From NCBI GenBank assembly GCA_964496595.1, contig CAZCAI010000016.1:1-42730 (forward strand): DNA of 42,730 nucleotides, read 5' to 3'. The stretch comes from JAAAOZ01 sp964496595 (GTDB taxonomy: Bacteria; Chloroflexota; Anaerolineae; B4-G1; SLSP01). Positions 8,060 through 15,240 of this stretch are shown piece after piece (positions within the stretch are counted from its first letter, which is position 1; each line of letters starts with the position of its first letter). The translations under genes were made by a program, and so were the position numbers. A model generated the notes under the pieces. The model did no database searches and was not told where the DNA came from. It saw only the letters and a list, made by a program, of their open reading frames with translations.

Positions 8060-8722
8060 ATGAAGCAATTGGTTTTGGCGCTATACGCGGAAGGCTCCAC
8101 GGACGAGCGGTTTTTACCCAGAATTATTCAACGCACGGCGGAACATCTGCTGGCGGGATACGGCGTAGAGATTCTCGATCCGTTCATGATCAATGGAGAT
8201 ATTCACAGCCGGGCCACGATTCAGGAACAACTCGTAGCAGCGGCCCGAAAGACGCACGGCTATCATATTCTCATCGTCCATCAGGATGCCGATGCGCCAG
8301 ATCAAGACCGCGCCCTCCAGGAGCGCATCCAACCGGGACTTGATATCGTCCGGCAAGAATCAGACCATCATCAGCAAAACATCGTCCCTCTGATCCCGGT
8401 GCGCATGGTGGAGGCTTGGATGTTAGCCGATCCCGTTGCGTTATGCCAAGCGATACCCGGTTGCTCCGCGCCAGACAAGTTGGATTTGCCCAAGAAACCG
8501 GAGCGGGTTGAGCGCATCTCAGACCCGAAGGCCGAACTTAAGCGCATTGCCAGTATCTATCAAGCTCGAAGGCGGCGCAGTCGCTGGATAACTTACAGAG
8601 CTAAAATTCAAGAACGCTTGGCCGACGAAATCGCTATCGAACGGCTGAAGCGCGTGCCCGCTTATCAAACCTTCGAGCAAAAGTTCTCACAAGTCTTACG
8701 CGAGTTACACTTTTTAAATTGA
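8060..8722 (+). CDS. Toprim-like DUF4276-type protein, partner of the ATPase
   Basis: This 220-residue protein starts MKQLVLALYAEGSTDERF. E11 and D15, an acidic pair D76/D78 in IVHQDADA, and E118 in VRMVEAWMLAD are spaced like the acidic residues of Toprim or DUF4276/RloB-type folds. Those folds bind Mg2+ and often act as nucleases. It follows the ATPase after 18 nt, as expected for a two-gene module. No strong ribosome binding site is seen; the 11-nt duplication upstream lies where translational coupling would be set. The basic C-terminal region (ARRRRSRW near 169-176) could contact nucleic acid. The family name is by eye; the nuclease role is an inference. Confidence 0.72.
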   Translation: MKQLVLALYAEGSTDERFLPRIIQRTAEHLLAGYGVEILDPFMINGDIHSRATIQEQLVAAARKTHGYHILIVHQDADAPDQDRALQERIQPGLDIVRQESDHHQQNIVPLIPVRMVEAWMLADPVALCQAIPGCSAPDKLDLPKKPERVERISDPKAELKRIASIYQARRRRSRWITYRAKIQERLADEIAIERLKRVPAYQTFEQKFSQVLRELHFLN

Positions 8723-8769
8723 TCATTTTCTAAGTTGGACACGTTGTTTATCACACAAGGAGGTGTCAT

Positions 8770-9612
8770 TTGTTCCACGCGCTGGTTGCAGTGAAACAGG
8801 TGCCGGACACGACCAACATCCGCATCGACCCGGAGACGGGGAATTTGGTGCGGGAAGGCGTGCCGGCAATTATGAATCCCTACGATGCCCACGCGCTGGC
8901 CTCGGCTGTCGAATGGAAGCGCAAGCTAGGCGGCAAGGTCACCATCGTCTCGATGGGGCCGCCGTCCTTCGAAAAGACCATTCGCGAGGGGGTTGAGATG
9001 GGCGCCGATCGCGGCGTGCTGGTGTCGGATCGCAAATTCGCAGGCGCCGACACGCTGGCGACGTCCTACGTCCTGGCGAGCACGATCCAGACCATCCACG
9101 AGGAAGATCCCATCGATTTGATCTTCTTCGGTAAGCAGGCCATCGACGGCGACACGGCCCAGGTCGGGCCGGGCGTGGCCGTCCGGTTGGATATGCCCAT
9201 CGTCACCTACGCCGTCAAGATCCGCGAGATCGATCTGGACAATCGCAAGGCGATTGTCGAGCGCCGCACCGAGCGCTGGACGGAGGTGATCGAGTTGCCC
9301 ATGCCGGCCCTCATCACCTGCGAGAAAGAGATCGCCGAGGTGCCGTTCGCGCCGCTGCCCGACCTCATCCGCTCTCTGAAATATGACGCGGAGATGTGGA
9401 CGCTGGAAGAAGGGCCGGTAGATTTCGAGCGCGACAAGATCGGTGTGCGCGGCTCCCCCACCATCGTCTATAAGATGGGGACGCCGCCCCTGCCCGAAGC
9501 CGGCGAGAAGATCAACTGCCGCGAGGTCGGCGCCGAATCCGCCATCGCGACGACGCTGGAGAGGGCCAAAGAGGCGGGCATTCTGGAGCAGATATTAGGA
9601 GGCGCCCAATGA
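8770..9612 (+). CDS. fixA: Electron transfer flavoprotein beta subunit (EtfB/FixA)
   Basis: The 280-residue beta subunit starts FHALVAVKQVPDT after a TTG initiator. AAGGAGGT at 8757-8764 supports this start with a 5-nt spacer. The nucleotide-binding segment FFGKQAIDGDTAQVGP (about 118-133) is conserved, as is the late LPMPALITCEKE region. In FixABCX-type ETFs this subunit carries the bifurcating flavin that takes a hydride from NADH. It is the first gene of a four-gene unit, with a 4-nt overlap to the alpha subunit. No nitrogenase genes are present, so a role in general redox balancing is more likely than nitrogen fixation. Confidence 0.93.
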   Translation: MFHALVAVKQVPDTTNIRIDPETGNLVREGVPAIMNPYDAHALASAVEWKRKLGGKVTIVSMGPPSFEKTIREGVEMGADRGVLVSDRKFAGADTLATSYVLASTIQTIHEEDPIDLIFFGKQAIDGDTAQVGPGVAVRLDMPIVTYAVKIREIDLDNRKAIVERRTERWTEVIELPMPALITCEKEIAEVPFAPLPDLIRSLKYDAEMWTLEEGPVDFERDKIGVRGSPTIVYKMGTPPLPEAGEKINCREVGAESAIATTLERAKEAGILEQILGGAQ

Positions 9613-10670
9613 CCAAGCGACGATTTTGGGTCTTCATCGAACAGGAGCAGGGGAACGTTCATCCCGTCTCCTGGGAATTGATCGGCGTGGCGCGCGATTT
9701 GGCATCACAGGTCGCGAACAAGTCCGAGGGAACGGAGGACGAGGTCGTGGTCGAAGGCGTGCTGCTGGGCCACAACATCGAGCATATCGCCAAGGAGGCG
9801 CTCAACTACGGCGCCGATACGGTCTATGTCCTGGACTCGCCGATGCTGAAACATTACCGTAACTGCCCCTACTACAAAAACATCGCTTCCGTGGCGCGCA
9901 AATACGAGCCGGAAGTCTTCCTGATGGGCGCGACGACACTAGGTCGCGATCTCGCCGGCGCCGTTGCGACGGCTCTGGGCACCGGCCTCACCGCCGACTG
10001 CACCAGGCTGGAGATGGGCGAGGTCAAGGGCGCCAAGAAGAAACTCCTGCTGGCTACCCGCCCGGCGTTCGGCGGCAACATTATGGCTACCATCGTCTGT
10101 CGCAAACACCAACCGCAGATGTCCAGCGTGCGCCCGCGCGTCTTCCCAATGCCGGAGTACGAATCCGATAGCGAAGGCGAGATCGTGTACGAGGACATCT
10201 GCATCGACGACGAGGACGTCCAGGCGTGCATCTTGGACTTTATCCACGCCAAAGGCGAAAGCGTGGACATCGAATACGCCGATGTGATCGTCGCCGGCGG
10301 ACGCGGGCTGGGCACGCCGGAAGGCTTCAAGCTAGTCGAGAAGCTGGCGGCCGAATTGGACGGCGTCGTCGGCGCCTCCCGCCCCTGCGTCGACGCGGGC
10401 TGGATCGGCTATGCCCATCAGGTGGGACAATCGGGCCGGACGGTGCGCCCCAAGCTCTACATCGCCGCCGGGGTCTCCGGCGCGTTGCAGCACAAAGTGG
10501 GCATGCAGAACTCCGATTTCATCGTCGCCATCAACAACGACCCCCAGGCCCCCATCTTCGAGATTGCGGATGTGGGCATTGTGGGCGATCTCTATGAAGT
10601 TATCCCGGAGATGATCGAGCAGATCCGGGCGCAGAAGCAGCAGGAGAAGGGAAAGGAGGCGCAAGCATGA
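9609..10670 (+). CDS. fixB: Electron transfer flavoprotein alpha subunit (EtfA/FixB)
   Basis: This 353-residue alpha subunit overlaps fixA by the four bases ATGA. The C-terminal FAD domain has GGRGLGTPEGF near residue 230, SRPCVDAGW, the QVGQSGRTVRPKLY stretch, GVSGALQHKVGM and the final ADVGIVGDLYEV. The N-terminal half has the usual ETF alpha/beta-like fold segment ending in a LLATRPAFGGN motif. It passes one electron of the bifurcating flavin to FixC. Start and length are standard. It overlaps fixC by four bases as well, so stoichiometric translation is expected. Confidence 0.95.
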   Translation: MTKRRFWVFIEQEQGNVHPVSWELIGVARDLASQVANKSEGTEDEVVVEGVLLGHNIEHIAKEALNYGADTVYVLDSPMLKHYRNCPYYKNIASVARKYEPEVFLMGATTLGRDLAGAVATALGTGLTADCTRLEMGEVKGAKKKLLLATRPAFGGNIMATIVCRKHQPQMSSVRPRVFPMPEYESDSEGEIVYEDICIDDEDVQACILDFIHAKGESVDIEYADVIVAGGRGLGTPEGFKLVEKLAAELDGVVGASRPCVDAGWIGYAHQVGQSGRTVRPKLYIAAGVSGALQHKVGMQNSDFIVAINNDPQAPIFEIADVGIVGDLYEVIPEMIEQIRAQKQQEKGKEAQA

Positions 10671-11992
10671 ACAACGCAGAAAAGATTCGCTTCGACGCTA
10701 TCGTAGTCGGCGCCGGGTTGGCCGGCTCCGCGGCAGCGATGGTGCTGGCCCGCGAGGGCCTGAACGTCGCGCTGGTGGAGCGCGGGCAGAAGCCGGGCGG
10801 CAAGAACTACTTCGGCGGCGCGATCTACACCCACGCAATTGCGGAGGTGCTCCCCGATTTTATGGAGCGCCGTCCTCCTTTCGAGCGTCCGGTGACCGAG
10901 GCCGGGTTCTGGTTCCTCTCCGAGGACGGCCTGACCCGCGCCACGGTGCAGGGCGGTAAATTGAATGTAAAACCGGCCGACGCCTACATCACCCTCCGGG
11001 CCGACTTCGATCCCTGGTGGGCAGAGCAGGCCCAGGACGTCGGCGCGTTCCTCATCCCCAAGACCACCGTGGTCGATTTCATCCGCGAACCACGGGGACA
11101 AGTCATCGGCGTGCAGACCGACCGCCCCCAGGGCGAGATCTACGCCCCGGTCATCATCATCTGCGAGGGCGTGAACAACCTCCTCACCCAAAAGCTGGAG
11201 CTGATCGATCACGACCTGGAGCCGGCGCACCTCGCCCTGGCCTTCAAGCAGGTCATCTCCCTGCCGGCCGATACGATCAACGCGCGCTTCGGGCTGCCCG
11301 ATAACGATCACGGCCTCGCCGTCTCCGTGCTGGGCGACGTCTCGCTGGGCCTGCCTGGCATGGGCTTCGTCTACACCAACCAGAAGAGCGTCTCCATCGG
11401 CCTGGGTATGATGTTGGATAAATTAGCCGAGTATCGCCTGCGCCCGTACGACATCTTACAGCGCTACTTGCAACATCCGGTCATCGCGCCCTTAGTCAAA
11501 GATGGGCAGTTGCTCGAATATGGCGCCCACTTGATCCCCGAGGGCGGCTATCGCGATATGCCCCAACTCTACACGGGCGGCGCGATGATCGCCGGGGACG
11601 CAGCCGCGATGGTCAACGCGCTCCACTGGGAGGGCACAAACATGGCCATCATCGCCGGGAAGTTGGCCGCCGAGACGGCCATCGATGCGCACCAACGCGG
11701 CGATTTCTCCGCCCAAACGCTCTCGGCCTATGAAACCCGCTTGCGCGAGGGTTTCATCCTGCAAGATCTCAAACAATATCGCAACTTCGCCCACTTCCTG
11801 GAGACCCACCCGGAATTTATGGACGTCTATCCCAACTTCCTCAACGACGCCCTGGGCCAATTCTTCAGCGCCTACGGACAAGCCAAACACGACCTCTTCC
11901 AGAACATTTTTGGCGCGCTGACCCATCGTCGCCCGCTGTTAAGAGCAGTTGGCGATATGATTTCGATGACCCGCTCGGTAATGGGACTGTGA
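10667..11992 (+). CDS. fixC: FAD-dependent ETF:quinone oxidoreductase-like FixC
   Basis: This 441-residue flavoprotein begins with the dinucleotide-binding motif VVGAGLAGSAAAMVLAREG near residues 12-30 and VERG after the second strand. A GGKNYFGGAIYTH segment follows, and the C-terminal FAD motif MIAGDAAAMVNALHWEGTN lies near 307-325. It belongs to the FixC/ETF-QO family that passes electrons to quinone, the exergonic branch of bifurcation. It starts in a 4-nt overlap with fixB and is followed 9 nt later by fixX. Together with FixX it replaces the single-chain ETF-QO of mitochondria. Confidence 0.94.
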   Translation: MNNAEKIRFDAIVVGAGLAGSAAAMVLAREGLNVALVERGQKPGGKNYFGGAIYTHAIAEVLPDFMERRPPFERPVTEAGFWFLSEDGLTRATVQGGKLNVKPADAYITLRADFDPWWAEQAQDVGAFLIPKTTVVDFIREPRGQVIGVQTDRPQGEIYAPVIIICEGVNNLLTQKLELIDHDLEPAHLALAFKQVISLPADTINARFGLPDNDHGLAVSVLGDVSLGLPGMGFVYTNQKSVSIGLGMMLDKLAEYRLRPYDILQRYLQHPVIAPLVKDGQLLEYGAHLIPEGGYRDMPQLYTGGAMIAGDAAAMVNALHWEGTNMAIIAGKLAAETAIDAHQRGDFSAQTLSAYETRLREGFILQDLKQYRNFAHFLETHPEFMDVYPNFLNDALGQFFSAYGQAKHDLFQNIFGALTHRRPLLRAVGDMISMTRSVMGL

Positions 11993-12001
11993 GGTGATAC
12001 T

Positions 12002-12352
12002 ATGGGAATGAAATACGGCGACGCATTTGAAGCAAAAGAACTACCCCAAGATCTAAAAGAGAGCCTGCCGGATGTCTATGTCGATGACCTGTTGATGACG
12101 CTCAAGTACTTCATCGATGAGGAAAAAGCGCACCTCTGGATCAAGGATCACGACGTGTGCGAACGCTGCGAGGACAAACCGTGCCTTACCTTCTGTCCCG
12201 TCGGCGTCTACAAACTGGGCCACAATGGCAAAATCCAGGTAGCCCATCAGAGCTGCGTGGAATGCGGCAGTTGTCGCGTCGGCTGCCCCTACCGCAACAT
12301 CGGATGGGAGCTGCCGCGCGGTGGATTTGGCGTAGCGTACAAGTTCGGATAA
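12002..12352 (+). CDS. fixX: Ferredoxin-like protein FixX
   Basis: This 116-residue iron-sulfur protein has eight cysteines in two groups: CERCEDKPCLTFCP, then CVECGSCRVGCPY. These are enough for two [4Fe-4S] clusters, and the KPCLTFCP form is typical of FixX. GAGGTGAT lies just upstream of the ATG. As the last gene of the fixABCX unit it is expected to sit with FixC and carry electrons toward quinone. An imperfect GC-rich stem-loop follows at 12385-12417. Confidence 0.93.
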   Translation: MGMKYGDAFEAKELPQDLKESLPDVYVDDLLMTLKYFIDEEKAHLWIKDHDVCERCEDKPCLTFCPVGVYKLGHNGKIQVAHQSCVECGSCRVGCPYRNIGWELPRGGFGVAYKFG

Positions 12353-12384
12353 TCGGCTGCTGATAGTAGTCGATGGCATTCATC

Positions 12385-12417
12385 AGGCGCAGGGGACTCA
12401 TGGGGTCCTCTGCGCCT
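12385..12417 (+). terminator. Stem-loop after fixX
   Basis: AGGCGCAGGGGAC (12385-12397) pairs with GTCCTCTGCGCCT (12405-12417), 12 of 13 positions, around a 7-nt loop. There is no long T run after it, so it is either a weak intrinsic terminator or an RNA-stabilising hairpin. Confidence 0.5.
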
Positions 12418-12422
12418 TGACA

Positions 12423-12464
12423 ATTCATCATTCATCATTCTCCATTCGCAATTCCCCAATTCCC
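12423..12464 (+). repeat. Heptamer tandem repeat (ATTCNNC)
   Basis: Five consecutive 7-nt units (ATTCATC twice, then ATTCTCC, ATTCGCA, ATTCCCC) and a partial unit end just before the AAGGAG ribosome binding site of the enoyl reductase gene. The 7-nt period matches that of the unrelated-sequence repeat at 21452-21625. Confidence 0.7.
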
Positions 12465-12479
12465 AACAAGGAGATAACC

Positions 12480-13310
12480 ATGCCAGACCAATCAGCCCCC
12501 CCCACCGCCGCGCTGGACGGACGCTGGGCGCTTATCTTAGGCGCATCCAGCGGCTTCGGGGCGGCGCCGGCGCGCGCGCTGGCCCGCGCCGGCATGCACA
12601 TCGTCGGCGTCCATTTGGATCCCCGCAGCACGCTGGATAGGGCGCAAGCCGTCATCGCCGATATCGAGGCAGCGGGGCAACGCGCCGAATTCTTCAACAC
12701 CAATGCGGCGGATGCGCGCCGGCGCGCCCGCGTCATCCGCAAGATCAAGGAGGAGTTGGGCGAGACGCCGCTACATCTGATGATCCACACCCTGGCCTTC
12801 GGCAGCCTGCGCCCCTTCATCATCAACAATCCCGACGATCCGGGCGCAGCCACCACCGAATCCCAAATGGAGATGACCCTCCGGGTGATGGCCCACAGCC
12901 TCGTCTACTGGACGCAAGACCTCATCCAGGCCGAGCTACTGGCGCGCGGCAGCCGCATCTACGCGCTGTCGAGCATCGGATCGCAGCGCGCATCGACGAG
13001 CTACGGCGCGGTCTCGGCGGCGAAGGCGGCCTTAGAAAGCCACGCCCGCCAACTGGCGCTGGAGCTGGGGCCGCGCGGCATCGCCGTCAACTGCCTGCTG
13101 CCCGGCGTGACGGACACCCCCGCCCTGCGCGCCATCCCCGGCCACGAGAAAATCATCGCGACCGTCCGCGAGCACCATCCGGCCGGCCGCCTGACCACCC
13201 CGGAGGATGTGGCGCAGGCCATCGTCACCTTAGCCGATCCGCGCCTGACGTGGATCTCCGGCGCCGTCATCCCTGTGGACGGCGGCGAATCCATCGTGGG
13301 GATGGTCTGA
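12480..13310 (+). CDS. SDR enoyl-ACP reductase, FabL-like
   Basis: This 276-residue short-chain dehydrogenase has the cofactor loop GASSGFGAA near residues 20-28. The active site is Tyr-x6-Lys (YGAVSAAK) rather than the classical Tyr-x3-Lys, which is the spacing of enoyl-ACP reductases FabI/FabL. The downstream AALESHARQLALEL and PAGRLTTPEDV segments and the C-terminal ISGAVIPVDGG resemble FabL. The likely role is NAD(P)H-dependent reduction of enoyl-ACP in fatty acid synthesis. The ATG at 12480 has AAGGAG 7 nt upstream; a longer frame opening at TTG 12417 runs through the heptamer repeat and was rejected. A stem-loop separates it from fixX, and a promoter for rpsA follows it. Confidence 0.82.
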   Translation: MPDQSAPPTAALDGRWALILGASSGFGAAPARALARAGMHIVGVHLDPRSTLDRAQAVIADIEAAGQRAEFFNTNAADARRRARVIRKIKEELGETPLHLMIHTLAFGSLRPFIINNPDDPGAATTESQMEMTLRVMAHSLVYWTQDLIQAELLARGSRIYALSSIGSQRASTSYGAVSAAKAALESHARQLALELGPRGIAVNCLLPGVTDTPALRAIPGHEKIIATVREHHPAGRLTTPEDVAQAIVTLADPRLTWISGAVIPVDGGESIVGMV

Positions 13311-13347
13311 AAGCATCCGAAATCACCGCTTTTTATTTTTTCAAGGT

Positions 13348-13375
13348 TTGACATTATCTTTTAGCATGATAGAAT
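13348..13375 (+). promoter_or_regulatory. Sigma70 promoter of rpsA
   Basis: A perfect TTGACA (13348-13353), a 16-nt spacer and TAGAAT (13370-13375) lie in an AT-rich gap. They predict a start near 13383 and a leader of about 70 nt. This is the best-scoring promoter by eye in the window, as expected for a ribosomal protein gene. Confidence 0.7.
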
Positions 13376-13451
13376 ATCATAGTCTTTATGGCATCTGAGA
13401 AATATGTGGATGCTTACAAACTTGCAATCTTATATGGAAGAGGAGTAGGAC

Positions 13452-15053
13452 GTGGAAGAAAAAAAAGCTCACCCTGAGACTAATTCGATGGAGAATTGGG
13501 AGGAGGCATTAGAAGAAACCCTGGCGGACAGCGAAGCTAAACGCGGGGAAGTACGAGAAGGAACCGTTCTGGCCGTTAAGAGAGATGGTTTGGTGGTCGA
13601 TATCGGCGCCAAACGCGACGGTTTCGTCCCGAAAGATGATCTGGAAGAACTTGAGGATCGAGAGTTCGCCGAAGGCGACACCGTCCAGGTGCTGATCATC
13701 CGACCGAGCGACGCCAACGGCAACGTTGAGTTGTCCATCGCCCAAGCGTTAGAACACCAGGATTGGATTGAGGCCGAAAAACTGCTGGAAAGCCAGGAGA
13801 TCTACGAAGCAGCCGTCACCGGTTCCAATCGCGGTGGATTGACCGTTGATTTTGGGCACATTCGGGGCTTCATCCCGATGTCCCAATTGATCGGCTTCTC
13901 GAACATCCGTCAGGCGGCCGAGCGCTATCGTCGGCTACGCGACATGATTGGCGAGGAGTTGCTGCTCAAAGTGATCGAAGTCAACCGCCAGCGCCGCCGG
14001 TTAATCCTTTCGCAACGCGCCGCCGCCAAGGAATGGCGCGCCGCCCGTCGCGAAAATTTGCTAGAGGAATTGGAGGCCGGCCAGGAGCACAAGGGGCGGA
14101 TTAGTCAAATCACCGATTTTGGCTTATTCGTCAACTTGGGGGGATTAGACGGACTGGTGCATATCTCCGAGCTTTCTTGGGGACGCATCGAGAATCCCAG
14201 TGAGGTTTACAAGCGCGGGCAGCGCGTCAAGGTGAAGGTGCTGAACGTCGACCGCGAGCGCGAACGCATCGCGCTGAGCATCAAAGCGCTCAAACCCGAT
14301 CCATGGGAATCTGTCCCGGAGAATTATCAAGAGGGCAAGCTGGTGGAAGGCAAAGTCAGCCAGGTGGTTGATTTTGGCATCTTCATCGAACTCGAACCCG
14401 GCGTTGAAGGCTTGCTGCACAACTCAGAGCTGCAGGATATGTCTCAGCGTCAAGAACTCGAATCCAGCCAGACCGTTTTGGTGAAGGTCATCCGCGTAGA
14501 AGCGGATCGTCGCCGCATCGGATTAAGCGTCCGCCAGGTTCGCCGCCAGGAGTGGGAAGAGTGGGCCGCCGAGCAGGCCGCCGCCGAAGCCGACTTCGAT
14601 CTAGAAGAAGCTGAGGAACCAGAAGAAGCTCCCGAAGCGGAAGCAGTCCAAGAGGTCGCAGAAGCTGAGGTAGCCGAAGAGATTGAAGAGGCCGCCGCAG
14701 AAGAACCGGAAGAGGCAGCGACCGCAGAAGAGGCAGCNNNNNNNNNNNNNNNNNNNNNNNNNNNNNNNNNNNNNNNNNNNNNNNNNNNNNNNNNNNNNNN
14801 NNNNNNNNNNNNNNNNNNNNNNNNNNNNNNNNNNNNNCCGGAAGAGGCAGCGACCGCAGAAGAGGCAGCCGAAGAGGTCGCAAAAGCTGAGGTAGCCGAA
14901 GAGGTTGAAGAGGCCGCCGCAGAAGAACCGGAAGAGGCAGCGACCGCAGAAGAGGCAGCCGAAGAGGTCGCAAAAGCTGAGGCAGCCGAAGAGGTTGAAG
15001 AGGCCGCTGAGGAAGAAGACGACGAGGAGGAGGAGGAAAAATCGGCTGAGTAA
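13452..15053 (+). CDS. rpsA: Ribosomal protein S1 with repetitive acidic tail
   Basis: S1 binds mRNA on the 30S subunit. Four S1 OB-fold domains are visible at about residues 32-97, 115-190, 210-280 and 295-362; the third and fourth have the canonical ITDFGLFV/VVDFGIFI and DGLVHISEL-type cores. After residue 370 the protein becomes an Ala/Glu-rich tail of 30-residue repeats ending in DDEEEEEKSAE. The GTG start has AGGAG 6 nt upstream; an ATG 12 codons later is possible. A 100-N gap lies inside the tail, so the true length is unknown; the frame is kept across the placeholder. The gene has its own promoter and a strong terminator. Confidence 0.93.
   Translation: MEEKKAHPETNSMENWEEALEETLADSEAKRGEVREGTVLAVKRDGLVVDIGAKRDGFVPKDDLEELEDREFAEGDTVQVLIIRPSDANGNVELSIAQALEHQDWIEAEKLLESQEIYEAAVTGSNRGGLTVDFGHIRGFIPMSQLIGFSNIRQAAERYRRLRDMIGEELLLKVIEVNRQRRRLILSQRAAAKEWRAARRENLLEELEAGQEHKGRISQITDFGLFVNLGGLDGLVHISELSWGRIENPSEVYKRGQRVKVKVLNVDRERERIALSIKALKPDPWESVPENYQEGKLVEGKVSQVVDFGIFIELEPGVEGLLHNSELQDMSQRQELESSQTVLVKVIRVEADRRRIGLSVRQVRRQEWEEWAAEQAAAEADFDLEEAEEPEEAPEAEAVQEVAEAEVAEEIEEAAAEEPEEAATAEEAXXXXXXXXXXXXXXXXXXXXXXXXXXXXXXXXXXPEEAATAEEAAEEVAKAEVAEEVEEAAAEEPEEAATAEEAAEEVAKAEAAEEVEEAAEEEDDEEEEEKSAE
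14616..15017 (+). repeat. 90-nt tandem repeats encoding the S1 acidic tail
   Basis: Complete units lie at 14838-14927 and 14928-15017. One is cut by the gap from 14706, and a diverged copy precedes it. Each encodes 30 residues starting PEEAATAEEA and ending near VEEAAAEE. The units differ at only a few positions, which points to recent expansion or homogenisation. Confidence 0.88.
14738..14837. other. Assembly gap (100 N) inside the rpsA repeats
   Basis: Exactly 100 N, a standard placeholder. The unit before the gap is cut after 32 of 90 nt. If the period holds, the missing length is therefore 58 nt plus a multiple of 90, not 100. Confidence 0.95.
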
Positions 15054-15078
15054 ATAAAGCCGATTCACAAGATATTAG

Positions 15079-15110
15079 AACCGCCGACTTGAAAAGGTCG
15101 GCGGTTTTTT
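15079..15110 (+). terminator. Intrinsic terminator of rpsA
   Basis: AACCGCCGAC (15079-15088) pairs perfectly with GTCGGCGGTT (15097-15106) and is followed by more T residues through 15110. The stem is GC-rich with an 8-nt loop, the classic rho-independent form. Confidence 0.92.
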
Positions 15111-15158
15111 CTTTACTCCGCGATAAAAGTTGTCCACGCTGTAGGTGATAAATCTCGA

Positions 15159-15187
15159 TAGACATACCGCCGACTACAGTGTAAACT
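15159..15187 (+). promoter_or_regulatory. Possible promoter of the S9 peptidase gene
   Basis: TAGACA (15159-15164), 17 nt, then TAAACT (15182-15187), about 54 nt before the ATG. Both hexamers are imperfect. AAGGAGAAAGG lies just before the start codon. Confidence 0.35.
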
Positions 15188-15240
15188 AAAAGCATCACAC
15201 CTCTGATACAAACGCAGACCGATAAGGAGAAAGGTAATCT

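Noticed and set aside
8770..12352. fixABCX as evidence for nitrogen fixation
   Set aside because: No nif genes are visible, and FixABCX/EtfABCX complexes are common in non-diazotrophs.
12417..12479. Upstream TTG start of the enoyl reductase gene
   Set aside because: It would translate the heptamer repeat and overlap the end of the fixX stem-loop. The ATG at 12480 has AAGGAG at the right distance.
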